This document shows positions 7,032 through 14,112 of a DNA stretch of 28,839 nt, in pieces. Origin of the DNA: an uncultured Bacteroidales bacterium (GTDB taxonomy: Bacteria > Bacteroidota > Bacteroidia > Bacteroidales > P3). The notes beneath the pieces are model-generated. The model was given only the letters and a program-made list of their open reading frames with translations. It did no database searches and had not been told where the DNA came from. The stretch covers positions 1 to 28,839 of the forward strand of contig CALDHX010000087.1 of assembly GCA_937901525.1 (NCBI GenBank). The letters are read 5' to 3'. The translations under genes and the position numbers were made by a program. Every line of letters begins with the position of its first letter. Positions within the stretch are counted from its first letter, which is position 1.

Positions 7032-9140
7032 ATGAATAGAAAAAGATTATTTGCATTTGTAGTTTTTATGCTTGCTTTTTGTGGACTTTCGGCTCAGGTT
7101 TTGTCGCCTTCTACAAAAAAAGATGTTATTTCTCAGTATAATAAACACATTAAAACTATTTCTTCTATAAGTAGTGAGAATTTTGATTTGATGCCGGCTT
7201 ATAAGTATCAGTTAGAGCAGGCAGAGTCGTTTGTGAAAAAACAAGAGGTTAATAATTTTGATAATGATGTTTATGCTAAAAGTCTTGAACTTAAACTTCT
7301 TATTGAGCAAAATAGGGAAATAGTTGAGTTTATGATACCAAGAATGAGTGATTGGTATTATAAAAAGGCTGTTTTTGCTAATTTGAATAATAAAAAGCAA
7401 GAGGCGTATAATTATTTGTTGAAGAGTGTTGAGGCTGATTCAATGAATGTAATGGCAAATTATGAGTTGGCTAAGATAAGTTTGGATTCGTTTCAGGTAA
7501 GTAAGACAACGGATAGGTTAATTCGTATTTTAAATGATACTACTATTAATCAAGAGGAGAGCTTGCTTTGTAAGAATCTTTTGACCTTTACTTATGATAA
7601 GAATATTATTGCTTCTTTGGCTTTTGTTAAAGAGGGTAAGTATTCTGATGCGGAGGAAATTCTTTTGCAGTTGCAGTCTTATTGTAAAAATGATGTGTTG
7701 AATATTTGTAAGCCTAATTTGATAGATAAAAATATTAGTATTTGTAAGAATGGTATATATAAGGATCATATAAAGGTTGCAAAAACTGCTGTTGATAAGC
7801 AAAAGACAAAGGTGGCTGGTGATTTTTTAATGAATACTTATGATTATTTGCAAAGAAATAGGGGCGAAATATCGGATACTTCTGATTTTGATGATATGGT
7901 TAAGATTGTGGTTGAAAATTATCTTGCTACTGCAAAGGGTTTGGTTGAAGCAAAGAATAATGAGGCAAGAATAGATCTTATTCATAAGGCAAAGGAATTG
8001 GCTTCTATGGTAGGAGGTGATTATGAGACTGGTATTTTGAAGCAAATTGCTATGATGCAGGGTACAACTAATACAACTGATCCGGTTTTGGATTCTTTGG
8101 AAAATGCAGCTCCTAATACTGGTTATGCAGATAAGTATCCTGAGTTTGTAAAAGATACAACTGCAAATGTTGAAAAAGAAATCAAGGAAATAGAAGATAA
8201 GTTTGTTTATGTAAAGGTTAATAATTATGAAAAGGCTGTTGAGGTTTTAGAAAAAACAAATGCTTTGCCTTCTATTAAATCTACAAAAAATATTGGCTCT
8301 ACAAATATTTCTGCTATAAGAGAGGTAACTGCTAAAAGAATGCATAAGGCTGAGTATGCTATTTTTCAAGATGATATTTTAACTGCTGATAGTTTGGTGG
8401 ATGTTACTGAAAAAATGCTGTCGAAATATAATATGAAAAACGATAGTGTTGTGGTTAAAATAATGAATAATTATCTTAGGGCTATAGATCAAAGGGTTTG
8501 TCAAAAGAAACAAGAAGAGGTTGATGTAATGGTGCATAATATATTGGATTGTATTAGAAAAAATGATTTTTATTTGGCTGAAGAATACATAAATATAGGT
8601 ATGCAGATAAAGGGTAGTAGTGAATGTAAGTTGAATAAGCAAAGATTAAGGGCTTTGAAAAGACAAATTGAACAGCCTTTGGAATATGTGAAAACAAAAG
8701 AAAGTGTTGATGAACTTTTGTTGCAAGGTGATACTGCAAAGTATTTGAAAGAATATGCTGCATTAGAGAATTTCTATATTCTGCATAGCCTAAGGGAAAT
8801 GAGTGTGCAACATAAACCTATTAGAGAGATTATTTATGAGTTTGGAAGTGATGAATTGGCTGTTAGTACTATTGAAAATTTGATGAAGTATCGTCAATAT
8901 GAACAAGGGGTTGAGGCTTTGGCTGCTTTAAAGGATTTTGGTTATAAGTCTCGTCATACAAAAAAAATACAAAAACAATTAGGTAAGATGATGTCTTTGG
9001 CGGAAAGTAAGAGAAATGATAAGATTGCTCAATCAAATAGAATGATGGATAAGTATGGAGAGGATAAATGGTTTAAGTATTTTATAAAAAGTTATAATAA
9101 GAACTTAATTAAGTGGAATAAATATAATAGAGGGGAATAG
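7032..9140 (+). CDS. large exported helical protein of unknown function
   Basis: A 702-residue protein that I do not recognise. Residues 1-22 are a signal peptide (MNRKRLFAF then a hydrophobic core, ending GLSAQ). The rest is Lys/Glu/Asp/Asn-rich and predicted by eye to be almost wholly alpha-helical. One TPR-like pair of helices lies near residues 107-150 (YYKKAVFANLNNKKQEAYNYLLKSV, then NVMANYELAKISLD). It has no lipobox and no T9SS tail, so a periplasmic location is most likely. It is probably co-transcribed with the nucleoid-associated protein gene, whose start is 3 nt after its stop. Codons are strongly T-ending (ACT, GGT, TAT), unlike the A-ending enolase and PEPCK-like genes. A scaffold or repeat-type interaction protein is a guess only. 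Confidence 0.8.
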   Translation: MNRKRLFAFVVFMLAFCGLSAQVLSPSTKKDVISQYNKHIKTISSISSENFDLMPAYKYQLEQAESFVKKQEVNNFDNDVYAKSLELKLLIEQNREIVEFMIPRMSDWYYKKAVFANLNNKKQEAYNYLLKSVEADSMNVMANYELAKISLDSFQVSKTTDRLIRILNDTTINQEESLLCKNLLTFTYDKNIIASLAFVKEGKYSDAEEILLQLQSYCKNDVLNICKPNLIDKNISICKNGIYKDHIKVAKTAVDKQKTKVAGDFLMNTYDYLQRNRGEISDTSDFDDMVKIVVENYLATAKGLVEAKNNEARIDLIHKAKELASMVGGDYETGILKQIAMMQGTTNTTDPVLDSLENAAPNTGYADKYPEFVKDTTANVEKEIKEIEDKFVYVKVNNYEKAVEVLEKTNALPSIKSTKNIGSTNISAIREVTAKRMHKAEYAIFQDDILTADSLVDVTEKMLSKYNMKNDSVVVKIMNNYLRAIDQRVCQKKQEEVDVMVHNILDCIRKNDFYLAEEYINIGMQIKGSSECKLNKQRLRALKRQIEQPLEYVKTKESVDELLLQGDTAKYLKEYAALENFYILHSLREMSVQHKPIREIIYEFGSDELAVSTIENLMKYRQYEQGVEALAALKDFGYKSRHTKKIQKQLGKMMSLAESKRNDKIAQSNRMMDKYGEDKWFKYFIKSYNKNLIKWNKYNRGE

Positions 9141-9142
9141 TT

Positions 9143-10186
9143 ATGATTACTTGTGATGATGCAGTGATAGAAAAAATGGTGGTTCATCGAATAGGAAATA
9201 AAACTAATAATGAACCTTTGAAGATTTCTCCTGCTCCTTTTATGATTCATGGAGAAATAGGTGGGGTGTTGTTAAAGTATTTTACTTCAAATTTTAAATC
9301 TCCTCAAACTTATCATCTTTTTTCGGAAGCAGGAGTAGAACATAATTTGGTTTATCAGTGTGTGAAAGATGTGTTTGCTGACAAGAATGAACTGTATTCT
9401 CAAAGCGTGAGGTTGGCTCAATCGCTTTATGAGGTAAGTGAACACCCTAATATCAAATCTGGTGAATTGTATATTACTTATCTTTCTCAGTGTTTTATTG
9501 ATGGTGATGTTGTTGATGCTATAGGTATATTTAAATCGGAAAATAAAGAGACTTATTTGAAAGTTTTTCCAAAGGGTGATGGTTTTGAAATAGAAAGTGA
9601 GAGTGGTATTAATATTAATAAGTTGGATAAGGGTTGTATTATCTTTAATAAAGAGGCAGAAGATGGTTTTGTTGCAACTGTTGTAGATGTTTCAAATAAA
9701 GGTGGTGAGGCTGCTTATTGGACAGATGGTTTTTTAGGTCTTAGGGCAAGACACGATTCTTATTTTAATACTGAACATGCAATAAATCTTTGTAGAGGCT
9801 TTGTTACAGAGTTTTTGCCTTCGGAATATGAAATGAGTAAGGCTGATCAAGCAGAATTATTAACTAAGACTGCCGACTATATGAAAGAGTATAAGCAGTT
9901 TGATGTGAATAAATATGCCGAAAACGTTATAGGAAATAGCGAACTTCAAGAAAGGTTTGAAGATTATAAGAATAATTATGAAAAAGACTTTGAAATGGAT
10001 TTTACAGATAACTTTACGATTTCGGAACAGGCCTTCAAAAAAGGTCAAAGAGGTTTTCGTAGTATTTTGAAGTTAGATAAAAATTTTACAGTCTATATTC
10101 ATGGTTCGCGAAATAGAATAGAACAAGGCGAGGACGAAGATACAGGATTAAAATATTACAAGTTTTTGTATGATAACGAAAATTAG
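9143..10186 (+). CDS. 37-kDa nucleoid-associated protein (NdpA/YejK family)
   Basis: A 347-residue protein matching the NdpA family (PF04245) in length and features. It has an N-terminal VHRIGNKTNNEPL segment, the YLSQCFIDGD and DAIGIFKSENKETYLKV strands, NKLDKGCIIFN in the middle and the end motif FTVYIHGSRNRIEQG followed by GLKYYKFLY. YejK in E. coli binds the nucleoid. In Bacteroidota the role is little studied. The start 3 nt after the upstream stop, with GAGGGG close before it, suggests co-expression with the exported helical protein, an odd pairing of a periplasmic and a cytoplasmic product. The enolase promoter lies 35 nt after its stop. Confidence 0.8.
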   Translation: MITCDDAVIEKMVVHRIGNKTNNEPLKISPAPFMIHGEIGGVLLKYFTSNFKSPQTYHLFSEAGVEHNLVYQCVKDVFADKNELYSQSVRLAQSLYEVSEHPNIKSGELYITYLSQCFIDGDVVDAIGIFKSENKETYLKVFPKGDGFEIESESGININKLDKGCIIFNKEAEDGFVATVVDVSNKGGEAAYWTDGFLGLRARHDSYFNTEHAINLCRGFVTEFLPSEYEMSKADQAELLTKTADYMKEYKQFDVNKYAENVIGNSELQERFEDYKNNYEKDFEMDFTDNFTISEQAFKKGQRGFRSILKLDKNFTVYIHGSRNRIEQGEDEDTGLKYYKFLYDNEN

Positions 10187-10220
10187 TGATTAATAGTTTT
10201 CGTTTTTTAGAAAAAATAAT

Positions 10221-10228
10221 TACTTTTG
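10221..10228 (+). promoter_or_regulatory. -7 element (TACTTTTG) of eno
   Basis: Matches TAnnTTTG and lies 50 nt before the enolase ATG at 10279, leaving a leader of about 45 nt. The -33 region is T-rich without an exact TTTG. Confidence 0.5.
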
Positions 10229-10263
10229 CAGTTGATTTTTTAGTAGATTATAATTTTTTAATT

Positions 10264-10270
10264 AAAGGAG
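10264..10270 (+). promoter_or_regulatory. Shine-Dalgarno AAAGGAG before eno
   Basis: A seven-base SD match ends 8 nt before ATG 10279. It decides the enolase start against the frame extension to 10186. Confidence 0.7.
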
Positions 10271-10278
10271 AAAAAGAG

Positions 10279-11568
10279 ATGTCTCAAATTATTGGAATTC
10301 ATTCAAGACAAATCCTCGATTCAAGAGGTAACCCTACGGTTGAAGTTGAAGTTTATACAGAAGCAGGTGCGTTTGGTAGAGCAGCTGTGCCATCTGGAGC
10401 TTCTACAGGAGTACATGAAGCTTGCGAATTAAGAGATGGAGATAAGAGTTATTTCTTAGGTAAAAGCGTTTTGCAAGCTGTTAAAAATGTTAATACAACA
10501 TTAGCAGATGAATTACGTGGAATGCAAGTTGCTGATCAATCTGCAATTGATGCACGTATGATTGAAATAGACGGAACATCAAATAAAAGCAAAATAGGAG
10601 CGAATGCAATATTAGGTGTTTCATTAGCTTGTGCAAAAGCTGCTGCTATGGAAACAGGTCAAGAACTTTATAGATATATTGGTGGAGTAAATGCAAGAAC
10701 ACTTCCAATTCCTATGATGAATATATTAAATGGTGGTTCTCACGCAGACAATAGCATAGATTTTCAAGAATTTATGGTAATGCCTGTTGGAGCAACATCA
10801 TTCTCTCACGCTCTTCAAATGGGTGCTGAAACTTTCCATAACTTAAAAGCTGTTTTGAAAGCAAAAGGTTATTCAACTAACGTTGGAGATGAAGGAGGTT
10901 TTGCTCCTAATTTAGGTTCTAACGAAGAAGCAATAGAAGTTATTCTTACTGCAATAGAAAAAGCAGGATATAAACCAGGTGAAGATATTTATATCGCATT
11001 AGACCCAGCATCAAGTGAATATTATTTACCAGAAGAAAATGTATATCACTTACATAAATCAACAGGTGATAAATTAACTCCTGATCAAATGGTTGCTTAT
11101 TGGAAAGAATGGGTAAATAAATATCCTATTATTTCAATAGAAGATGCTATGGCAGAAGATGATTGGGCAGGTTGGAAAACTCTTACTGATGAATTAGGTG
11201 GAAAAATCCAATTAGTAGGAGATGACTTATTTGTTACAAACCCTGCTCGTTTAGCAATGGGAATTGAAAAGAATGTTGCAAACTCTATCTTAGTTAAGGT
11301 TAATCAAATCGGTTCATTAACTGAAACAATAAATGCAGTTAATCTTGCTTATAGAAATAAATATACAGCAGTTATGAGCCATCGTTCTGGTGAAACTGAA
11401 GATACAACAATAGCAGATTTAGCAGTTGCATTGAACACAGGTCAAATAAAAACAGGTTCTGCATCAAGAACAGATAGAATTTGTAAATATAACCAACTAT
11501 TGAGAATTGAAGAAGGTTTAGGTAGCGAAGCTATATATTTAGGTAAGAATTTTAAATTCGCTAGATAA
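10279..11568 (+). CDS. eno: enolase (phosphopyruvate hydratase)
   Basis: A 429-residue glycolytic enzyme that converts 2-phosphoglycerate to phosphoenolpyruvate. Landmarks are HSRQILDSRGNPTVEVEV at the N-terminus, the mobile loop VPSGAST (residues 37-43), NGGSHADNSIDFQEFM, NVGDEGGFAPN, ISIEDAMAEDDW, LVGDDLFVTN, LVKVNQIGSLTET with catalytic Lys340, and the signature SHRSGETEDTTIADLAV. The length is normal. An upstream in-frame extension to 10186 overlaps the promoter and is rejected: the SD and the family N-terminus both point to 10279. Codon use is A-rich, as expected for a highly expressed gene here. It stands as a single gene. Confidence 0.98.
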   Translation: MSQIIGIHSRQILDSRGNPTVEVEVYTEAGAFGRAAVPSGASTGVHEACELRDGDKSYFLGKSVLQAVKNVNTTLADELRGMQVADQSAIDARMIEIDGTSNKSKIGANAILGVSLACAKAAAMETGQELYRYIGGVNARTLPIPMMNILNGGSHADNSIDFQEFMVMPVGATSFSHALQMGAETFHNLKAVLKAKGYSTNVGDEGGFAPNLGSNEEAIEVILTAIEKAGYKPGEDIYIALDPASSEYYLPEENVYHLHKSTGDKLTPDQMVAYWKEWVNKYPIISIEDAMAEDDWAGWKTLTDELGGKIQLVGDDLFVTNPARLAMGIEKNVANSILVKVNQIGSLTETINAVNLAYRNKYTAVMSHRSGETEDTTIADLAVALNTGQIKTGSASRTDRICKYNQLLRIEEGLGSEAIYLGKNFKFAR

Positions 11569-11595
11569 AAAAAACAAATAAAAATTCAAAAAAGT

Positions 11596-11626
11596 TTTGT
11601 CAATTCAATAAAAAGTGCGAAATTTG
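11596..11626 (+). promoter_or_regulatory. probable promoter of rpmB
   Basis: TTTG at 11596-11599 and GAAATTTG at 11619-11626 lie exactly 19 nt apart. The -7 octamer has one mismatch to TAnnTTTG. The leader to ATG 11672 would be about 40 nt. Confidence 0.5.
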
Positions 11627-11671
11627 CAACTCGTTTTGAAAAGTAAGAATAAAAAATAAAACAATATAGAG

Positions 11672-11911
11672 ATGGCAAAGATTTGTGAAATAACAGGAAA
11701 GAAAGTATTGACAGGAAATAGAGTTTCTCACTCTAACGTTAAAACTAAAAGAAGATTTTATCCAAATCTTCAAGTTAAAAAGTTCTATCTTCCAGAAGAA
11801 GATATGTGGGTTACTTTAAAAGTTACACCTGCAGGAATGCGTACAATCAATAAAAAAGGATTGATGGCGTGTTTGAACAACTCAATAGAAAAAGGTATTA
11901 TCAAGTTATAA
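11672..11911 (+). CDS. rpmB: 50S ribosomal protein bL28
   Basis: A 79-residue protein with the bL28 start MAKICEITGKK, GNRVSHSNVKTKRRFYPNLQ and the end GMRTINKKGLMACLNNS. A structural protein of the large ribosomal subunit. It lacks the zinc-binding cysteine set of some L28 forms (only Cys5 and Cys70 remain). In many Bacteroidota rpmB is followed by rpmG and a small DUF4295 gene. Here a terminator follows directly, so the gene stands alone. Confidence 0.97.
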   Translation: MAKICEITGKKVLTGNRVSHSNVKTKRRFYPNLQVKKFYLPEEDMWVTLKVTPAGMRTINKKGLMACLNNSIEKGIIKL

Positions 11912-11930
11912 TTATATAAACTATAACTAC

Positions 11931-11967
11931 AAAAAGAGAGTTTTGCTTTCGCAAGGCTCTCTTTTTT
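11931..11967 (+). terminator. terminator of rpmB
   Basis: A stem starting AAAAAGAGAG, closed by CTCTCTTTTTT and continued by TTTTGC with GCAAGG around a TTTC loop, is followed by a T tract. Strong intrinsic terminator. The thioesterase ATG lies 17 nt beyond. Confidence 0.9.
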
Positions 11968-11983
11968 GTTAAAATGAAATATT

Positions 11984-12400
11984 ATGGCAGTTTCTTTTGA
12001 TTATAAATTTAGAGTAAATTATGTGGATACTGATAAGATGGGAGTAGTACATAATAGTAATTATTTTCGTTATTTTGAAATGGGAAGAGTTGAACTAATG
12101 CGACATTTAGGTGTTAGTTATAAGGCAATGGAAGATGAAGGAATAATGATGCCACTAATAGAACAATATGCTAAATATATAAAACCTGCATTCTTTGATG
12201 AAGAATTGATTATAAGGACAACATTAGAACAAACACCTGTTGTTAAAATTAAATTTTGTTATAAAGTTATAAGAATTAAAGAAGAAAAAGAAGAGGTTTT
12301 ATGTGAGGGCTATAATTTATTGGCATTCATTGACGAAAAGACAAGAAAACCACATCAATGTCCGTTATGGATAAGAGAAAAATTAAATAAAATTTTGTAG
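11984..12400 (+). CDS. acyl-CoA thioesterase, YbgC/FadM-like hotdog protein
   Basis: A 138-residue single hotdog domain of the 4-hydroxybenzoyl-CoA thioesterase group. The catalytic segment is YVDTDKMGVVHNSNYFRYFEMGR with the nucleophile-region Asp17, matching D-x-D-x-x-G-x-V-x-H-x-x-Y. It hydrolyses acyl-CoA to acid and CoA in the cytoplasm. The substrate cannot be told: YbgC homologues prefer short chains, FadM long ones. It follows the rpmB terminator without a visible promoter of its own. Its last codons overlap the -33 element of the rpsU promoter. Confidence 0.88.
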   Translation: MAVSFDYKFRVNYVDTDKMGVVHNSNYFRYFEMGRVELMRHLGVSYKAMEDEGIMMPLIEQYAKYIKPAFFDEELIIRTTLEQTPVVKIKFCYKVIRIKEEKEEVLCEGYNLLAFIDEKTRKPHQCPLWIREKLNKIL

Positions 12401-12424
12401 ATGAAAATAAATTTATTAATTTTG
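12394..12424 (+). promoter_or_regulatory. promoter of rpsU
   Basis: TTTG at 12394-12397 and TAATTTTG at 12417-12424 are exactly 19 nt apart. The start site would be near 12431, about 45 nt before the S21 ATG. It overlaps the end of the thioesterase gene. Confidence 0.8.
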
Positions 12425-12463
12425 CATTGTAATTTACATATTTATTAACAATTAAAAAAGAAA

Positions 12464-12468
12464 GAGGT
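12464..12468 (+). promoter_or_regulatory. partial Shine-Dalgarno GAGGT before rpsU
   Basis: GAGGT lies 7 nt before ATG 12476, in a purine-rich AAAGAAAGAGGT stretch. It is of interest because bS21 helps mask the anti-SD in Bacteroidota ribosomes, and SD-dependent autoregulation of rpsU is reported in Flavobacterium. Confidence 0.6.
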
Positions 12469-12475
12469 ATTAATT

Positions 12476-12673
12476 ATGATTATTGTTCCTATTAAAGAAG
12501 GTGAGAACATCGAAAGAGCTTTAAAAAAATTAAAGAGAAAATTTGAAAAAACAGGTGTTGTGAAAGAATTAAGAAACAGACAAAAATTCACTAAACCTTC
12601 AGTAGTAGCAAGAGATCGTAAATTAAAAGCTATTTATATCCAAAAGTTGCAAAGAGAAGCTATGGATAAATAG
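12476..12673 (+). CDS. rpsU: 30S ribosomal protein bS21
   Basis: A 65-residue basic protein with the S21 pattern: IIVPIKEGENIERALKKLKRKFEKTG, then KELRNRQKFTKPSVVARDRKLKA. It binds the 30S platform near the 3' end of 16S rRNA. In Bacteroidota it contributes, with bS6 and bS18, to hiding the anti-SD, which explains the general lack of SD use. It has its own consensus promoter and a terminator, and is followed by the XerC-type gene and hpf, a gene order common in the phylum. Confidence 0.97.
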   Translation: MIIVPIKEGENIERALKKLKRKFEKTGVVKELRNRQKFTKPSVVARDRKLKAIYIQKLQREAMDK

Positions 12674-12685
12674 TTTTTGTAAAAC

Positions 12686-12724
12686 AAAAAAAAAGCTTGC
12701 AACTTGTGTGTGAGCTTTTTTTTT
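12686..12724 (+). terminator. terminator of rpsU
   Basis: A 16-bp stem is formed by nine A plus GCTTGCA (12686-12701) with TGTGAGC plus nine T (12709-12724), including two G-T wobbles, around a 7-nt loop. It should separate S21 synthesis from the recombinase gene 14 nt further on, which probably lives on read-through. Confidence 0.85.
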
Positions 12725-12737
12725 AAAAATTTCAATT

Positions 12738-13628
12738 ATGAATTTTGATAATTTTGAACAATATCTAAGAAACGAAAAAGGCTATTCTAGTAATACAATT
12801 ATAGCTTATTTGAATGATTTAACTCAATTTGCTAAAATCATAAAAAACGAGTGTGGAGTTGATAGCGAATTAGAGGTAACATCATCTATGGTTCGCGTAT
12901 GGATGGTGTCGTTAAAACAAAGTGAAGTATCAAATCGTAGTATAGGAAGAAAAGTAGCTTGCATAAGATTGTATTTTAATTATCTTACAAGAGCAGGATT
13001 TGTAGAAAATAATCCTATGCTAAAAATTGTTGCTCCAAAAATACATAAAAATGTGAAAGATTATGTATTTGCCAATGAAATGGAAGGATTACTAAAAAGT
13101 AGAAGTGAAGATAAATCCTTTATTGGAGTAAGAGATTCTTTAATCTTAGAATTATTATATTCAACCGGAATACGTCAATCAGAATTATTAGATTTGTGTG
13201 AAGAAGATATTGATTTTGAAGGTTTGGAAATAAGAATTCTTGGAAAAAGAAGAAAAGAAAGACTTATCCCTGTCCATGCAGAAATAATGGAAAGAGTAAA
13301 AAACTACATAGATTTAAAAAGAGAAAACAATATAACAACAAATGCGTTTCTTGTAAACAATAGATTTGAACCTATGAGCAAGAAACAATTATATTCTTTC
13401 GTATGCAAGGAAGTAGCTTCATTGCAAGCGACAAGTAAAGCATCACCACACACACTAAGACACAGCTTTGCAACTAACACACTCACAGAAGGAGCAGATT
13501 TAATGGCGATTAAAGAATTGATGGGTCATTCAACAATAGCTTCAACACAAGTTTACACACATACGACAATAGAAGAATTGAAAAAAGCCTATAAACAAGC
13601 ACATCCAAGTGCAGAAATAGATGAATAA
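12738..13628 (+). CDS. xerC: tyrosine recombinase, XerC/XerD type
   Basis: A 296-residue site-specific recombinase of normal Xer length. Residues 1-85 are the SAM-like core-binding domain (YLRNEKGYSSNTIIAYLNDL). Residues about 105-290 are the catalytic domain with Arg146 (STGIRQSELL), Lys170, His238 and Arg241 (HTLRHSFATN), His264 (LMGHSTIAST) and nucleophile Tyr273 (QVYTHTT). All catalytic residues are present. The housekeeping role would be chromosome dimer resolution at dif with a second Xer. The rpsU-xer-hpf order is a conserved Bacteroidota arrangement, which argues against a mobile-element integrase. XerC versus XerD cannot be settled by eye. Confidence 0.9.
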   Translation: MNFDNFEQYLRNEKGYSSNTIIAYLNDLTQFAKIIKNECGVDSELEVTSSMVRVWMVSLKQSEVSNRSIGRKVACIRLYFNYLTRAGFVENNPMLKIVAPKIHKNVKDYVFANEMEGLLKSRSEDKSFIGVRDSLILELLYSTGIRQSELLDLCEEDIDFEGLEIRILGKRRKERLIPVHAEIMERVKNYIDLKRENNITTNAFLVNNRFEPMSKKQLYSFVCKEVASLQATSKASPHTLRHSFATNTLTEGADLMAIKELMGHSTIASTQVYTHTTIEELKKAYKQAHPSAEIDE

Positions 13629-13644
13629 TTAATAAACTTTTAAA

Positions 13645-13652
13645 AAAGGAGG
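13645..13652 (+). promoter_or_regulatory. strong Shine-Dalgarno (AAAGGAGG) before hpf
   Basis: An eight-base match to the anti-SD ends 4 nt before ATG 13657. Strong SDs are rare in this window, so the site suggests special translational control of the hibernation factor. Confidence 0.8.
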
Positions 13653-13656
13653 AGTT

Positions 13657-13947
13657 ATGAATATTACAGTTAAATCAGTAAAATTCAAGATGGATCAAAA
13701 GTTAGAAGACTTTATCTATGACAAAGTTTCAAAACTTGAAAGACAAGCCTCAGGGTTACTTGGAGCAGAAGTTACATTGAAAGTTGATAAACCAGAGTCT
13801 GATAATAATAAAATAGCAGACATAAGAGTTGAAATTTCAGGTAACGACTTATTCGCATCAAAACAAGCAGACACATTTGAAGAAGCCGTAATGTTAGCAA
13901 TAGATGCTTTGAAAACACAAATTAGTAAATTCAAAGAAAAGAAGTAG
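13657..13947 (+). CDS. hpf: ribosome hibernation-promoting factor, short form
   Basis: A 96-residue protein of the HPF/YfiA family: MNITVKSVKFKMDQKLEDFIYDKVSKLE, a central VTLKVDKPES strand, and SGNDLFASKQADTFEEAVMLAIDAL with a lysine-rich end. It binds the 30S decoding centre and inactivates ribosomes in slow growth. The short form lacks the C-terminal dimerisation domain of long HPF. It lies 28 nt after the recombinase gene, has a near-perfect SD and a strong terminator. The S21-Xer-HPF group links ribosome composition and ribosome storage. Confidence 0.93.
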   Translation: MNITVKSVKFKMDQKLEDFIYDKVSKLERQASGLLGAEVTLKVDKPESDNNKIADIRVEISGNDLFASKQADTFEEAVMLAIDALKTQISKFKEKK

Positions 13948-13969
13948 TTAAGTAATTAAAAATGATAGG

Positions 13970-14003
13970 AAAGCTAAGACTAAAAAAAGTCTTAGCTTTT
14001 TTT
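13970..14003 (+). terminator. terminator of hpf
   Basis: A 12-bp perfect stem (AAAGCTAAGACT with AGTCTTAGCTTT) with an A-rich loop is followed by T residues. Ends the rpsU-xer-hpf block. Confidence 0.92.
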
Positions 14004-14004
14004 A

Positions 14005-14044
14005 TTTTTTTCTTTGAAAAAATTGAAAAAATCAAAGAAAAAAA
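14005..14044. repeat. 13-bp inverted repeat behind the hpf terminator
   Basis: TTTTTTTCTTTGA (14005-14017) and TCAAAGAAAAAAA (14032-14044) are perfect inverted copies around a 14-nt A-rich loop. No T tract follows on the plus strand. It lies 69 nt before the PEPCK-like gene and shares the TCTTTGA core with the repeats near 28.6 kb. Confidence 0.7.
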
Positions 14045-14112
14045 ACAAAAAATCTTTACTTTATTTCAGCGTTTTTTTGTTACTTTGCAATTTGAAATAA
14101 ATTTGGATAAAA

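Noticed and set aside
6943..7056. 38-residue N-terminal extension of the transglycosylase
   Set aside because: It would run over the promoter box at 6966-6973 and overlap the divergent gene; the membrane anchor begins right after ATG 6942.
10186..10278. N-terminal extension of enolase
   Set aside because: It covers the -7 element; the SD and the conserved MSQIIGIHSRQ start place the true ATG at 10279.
12738..13628. Integrase of a mobile element
   Set aside because: Full Xer-type recombinase within the conserved rpsU-xer-hpf order, with no flanking repeats or cargo genes.
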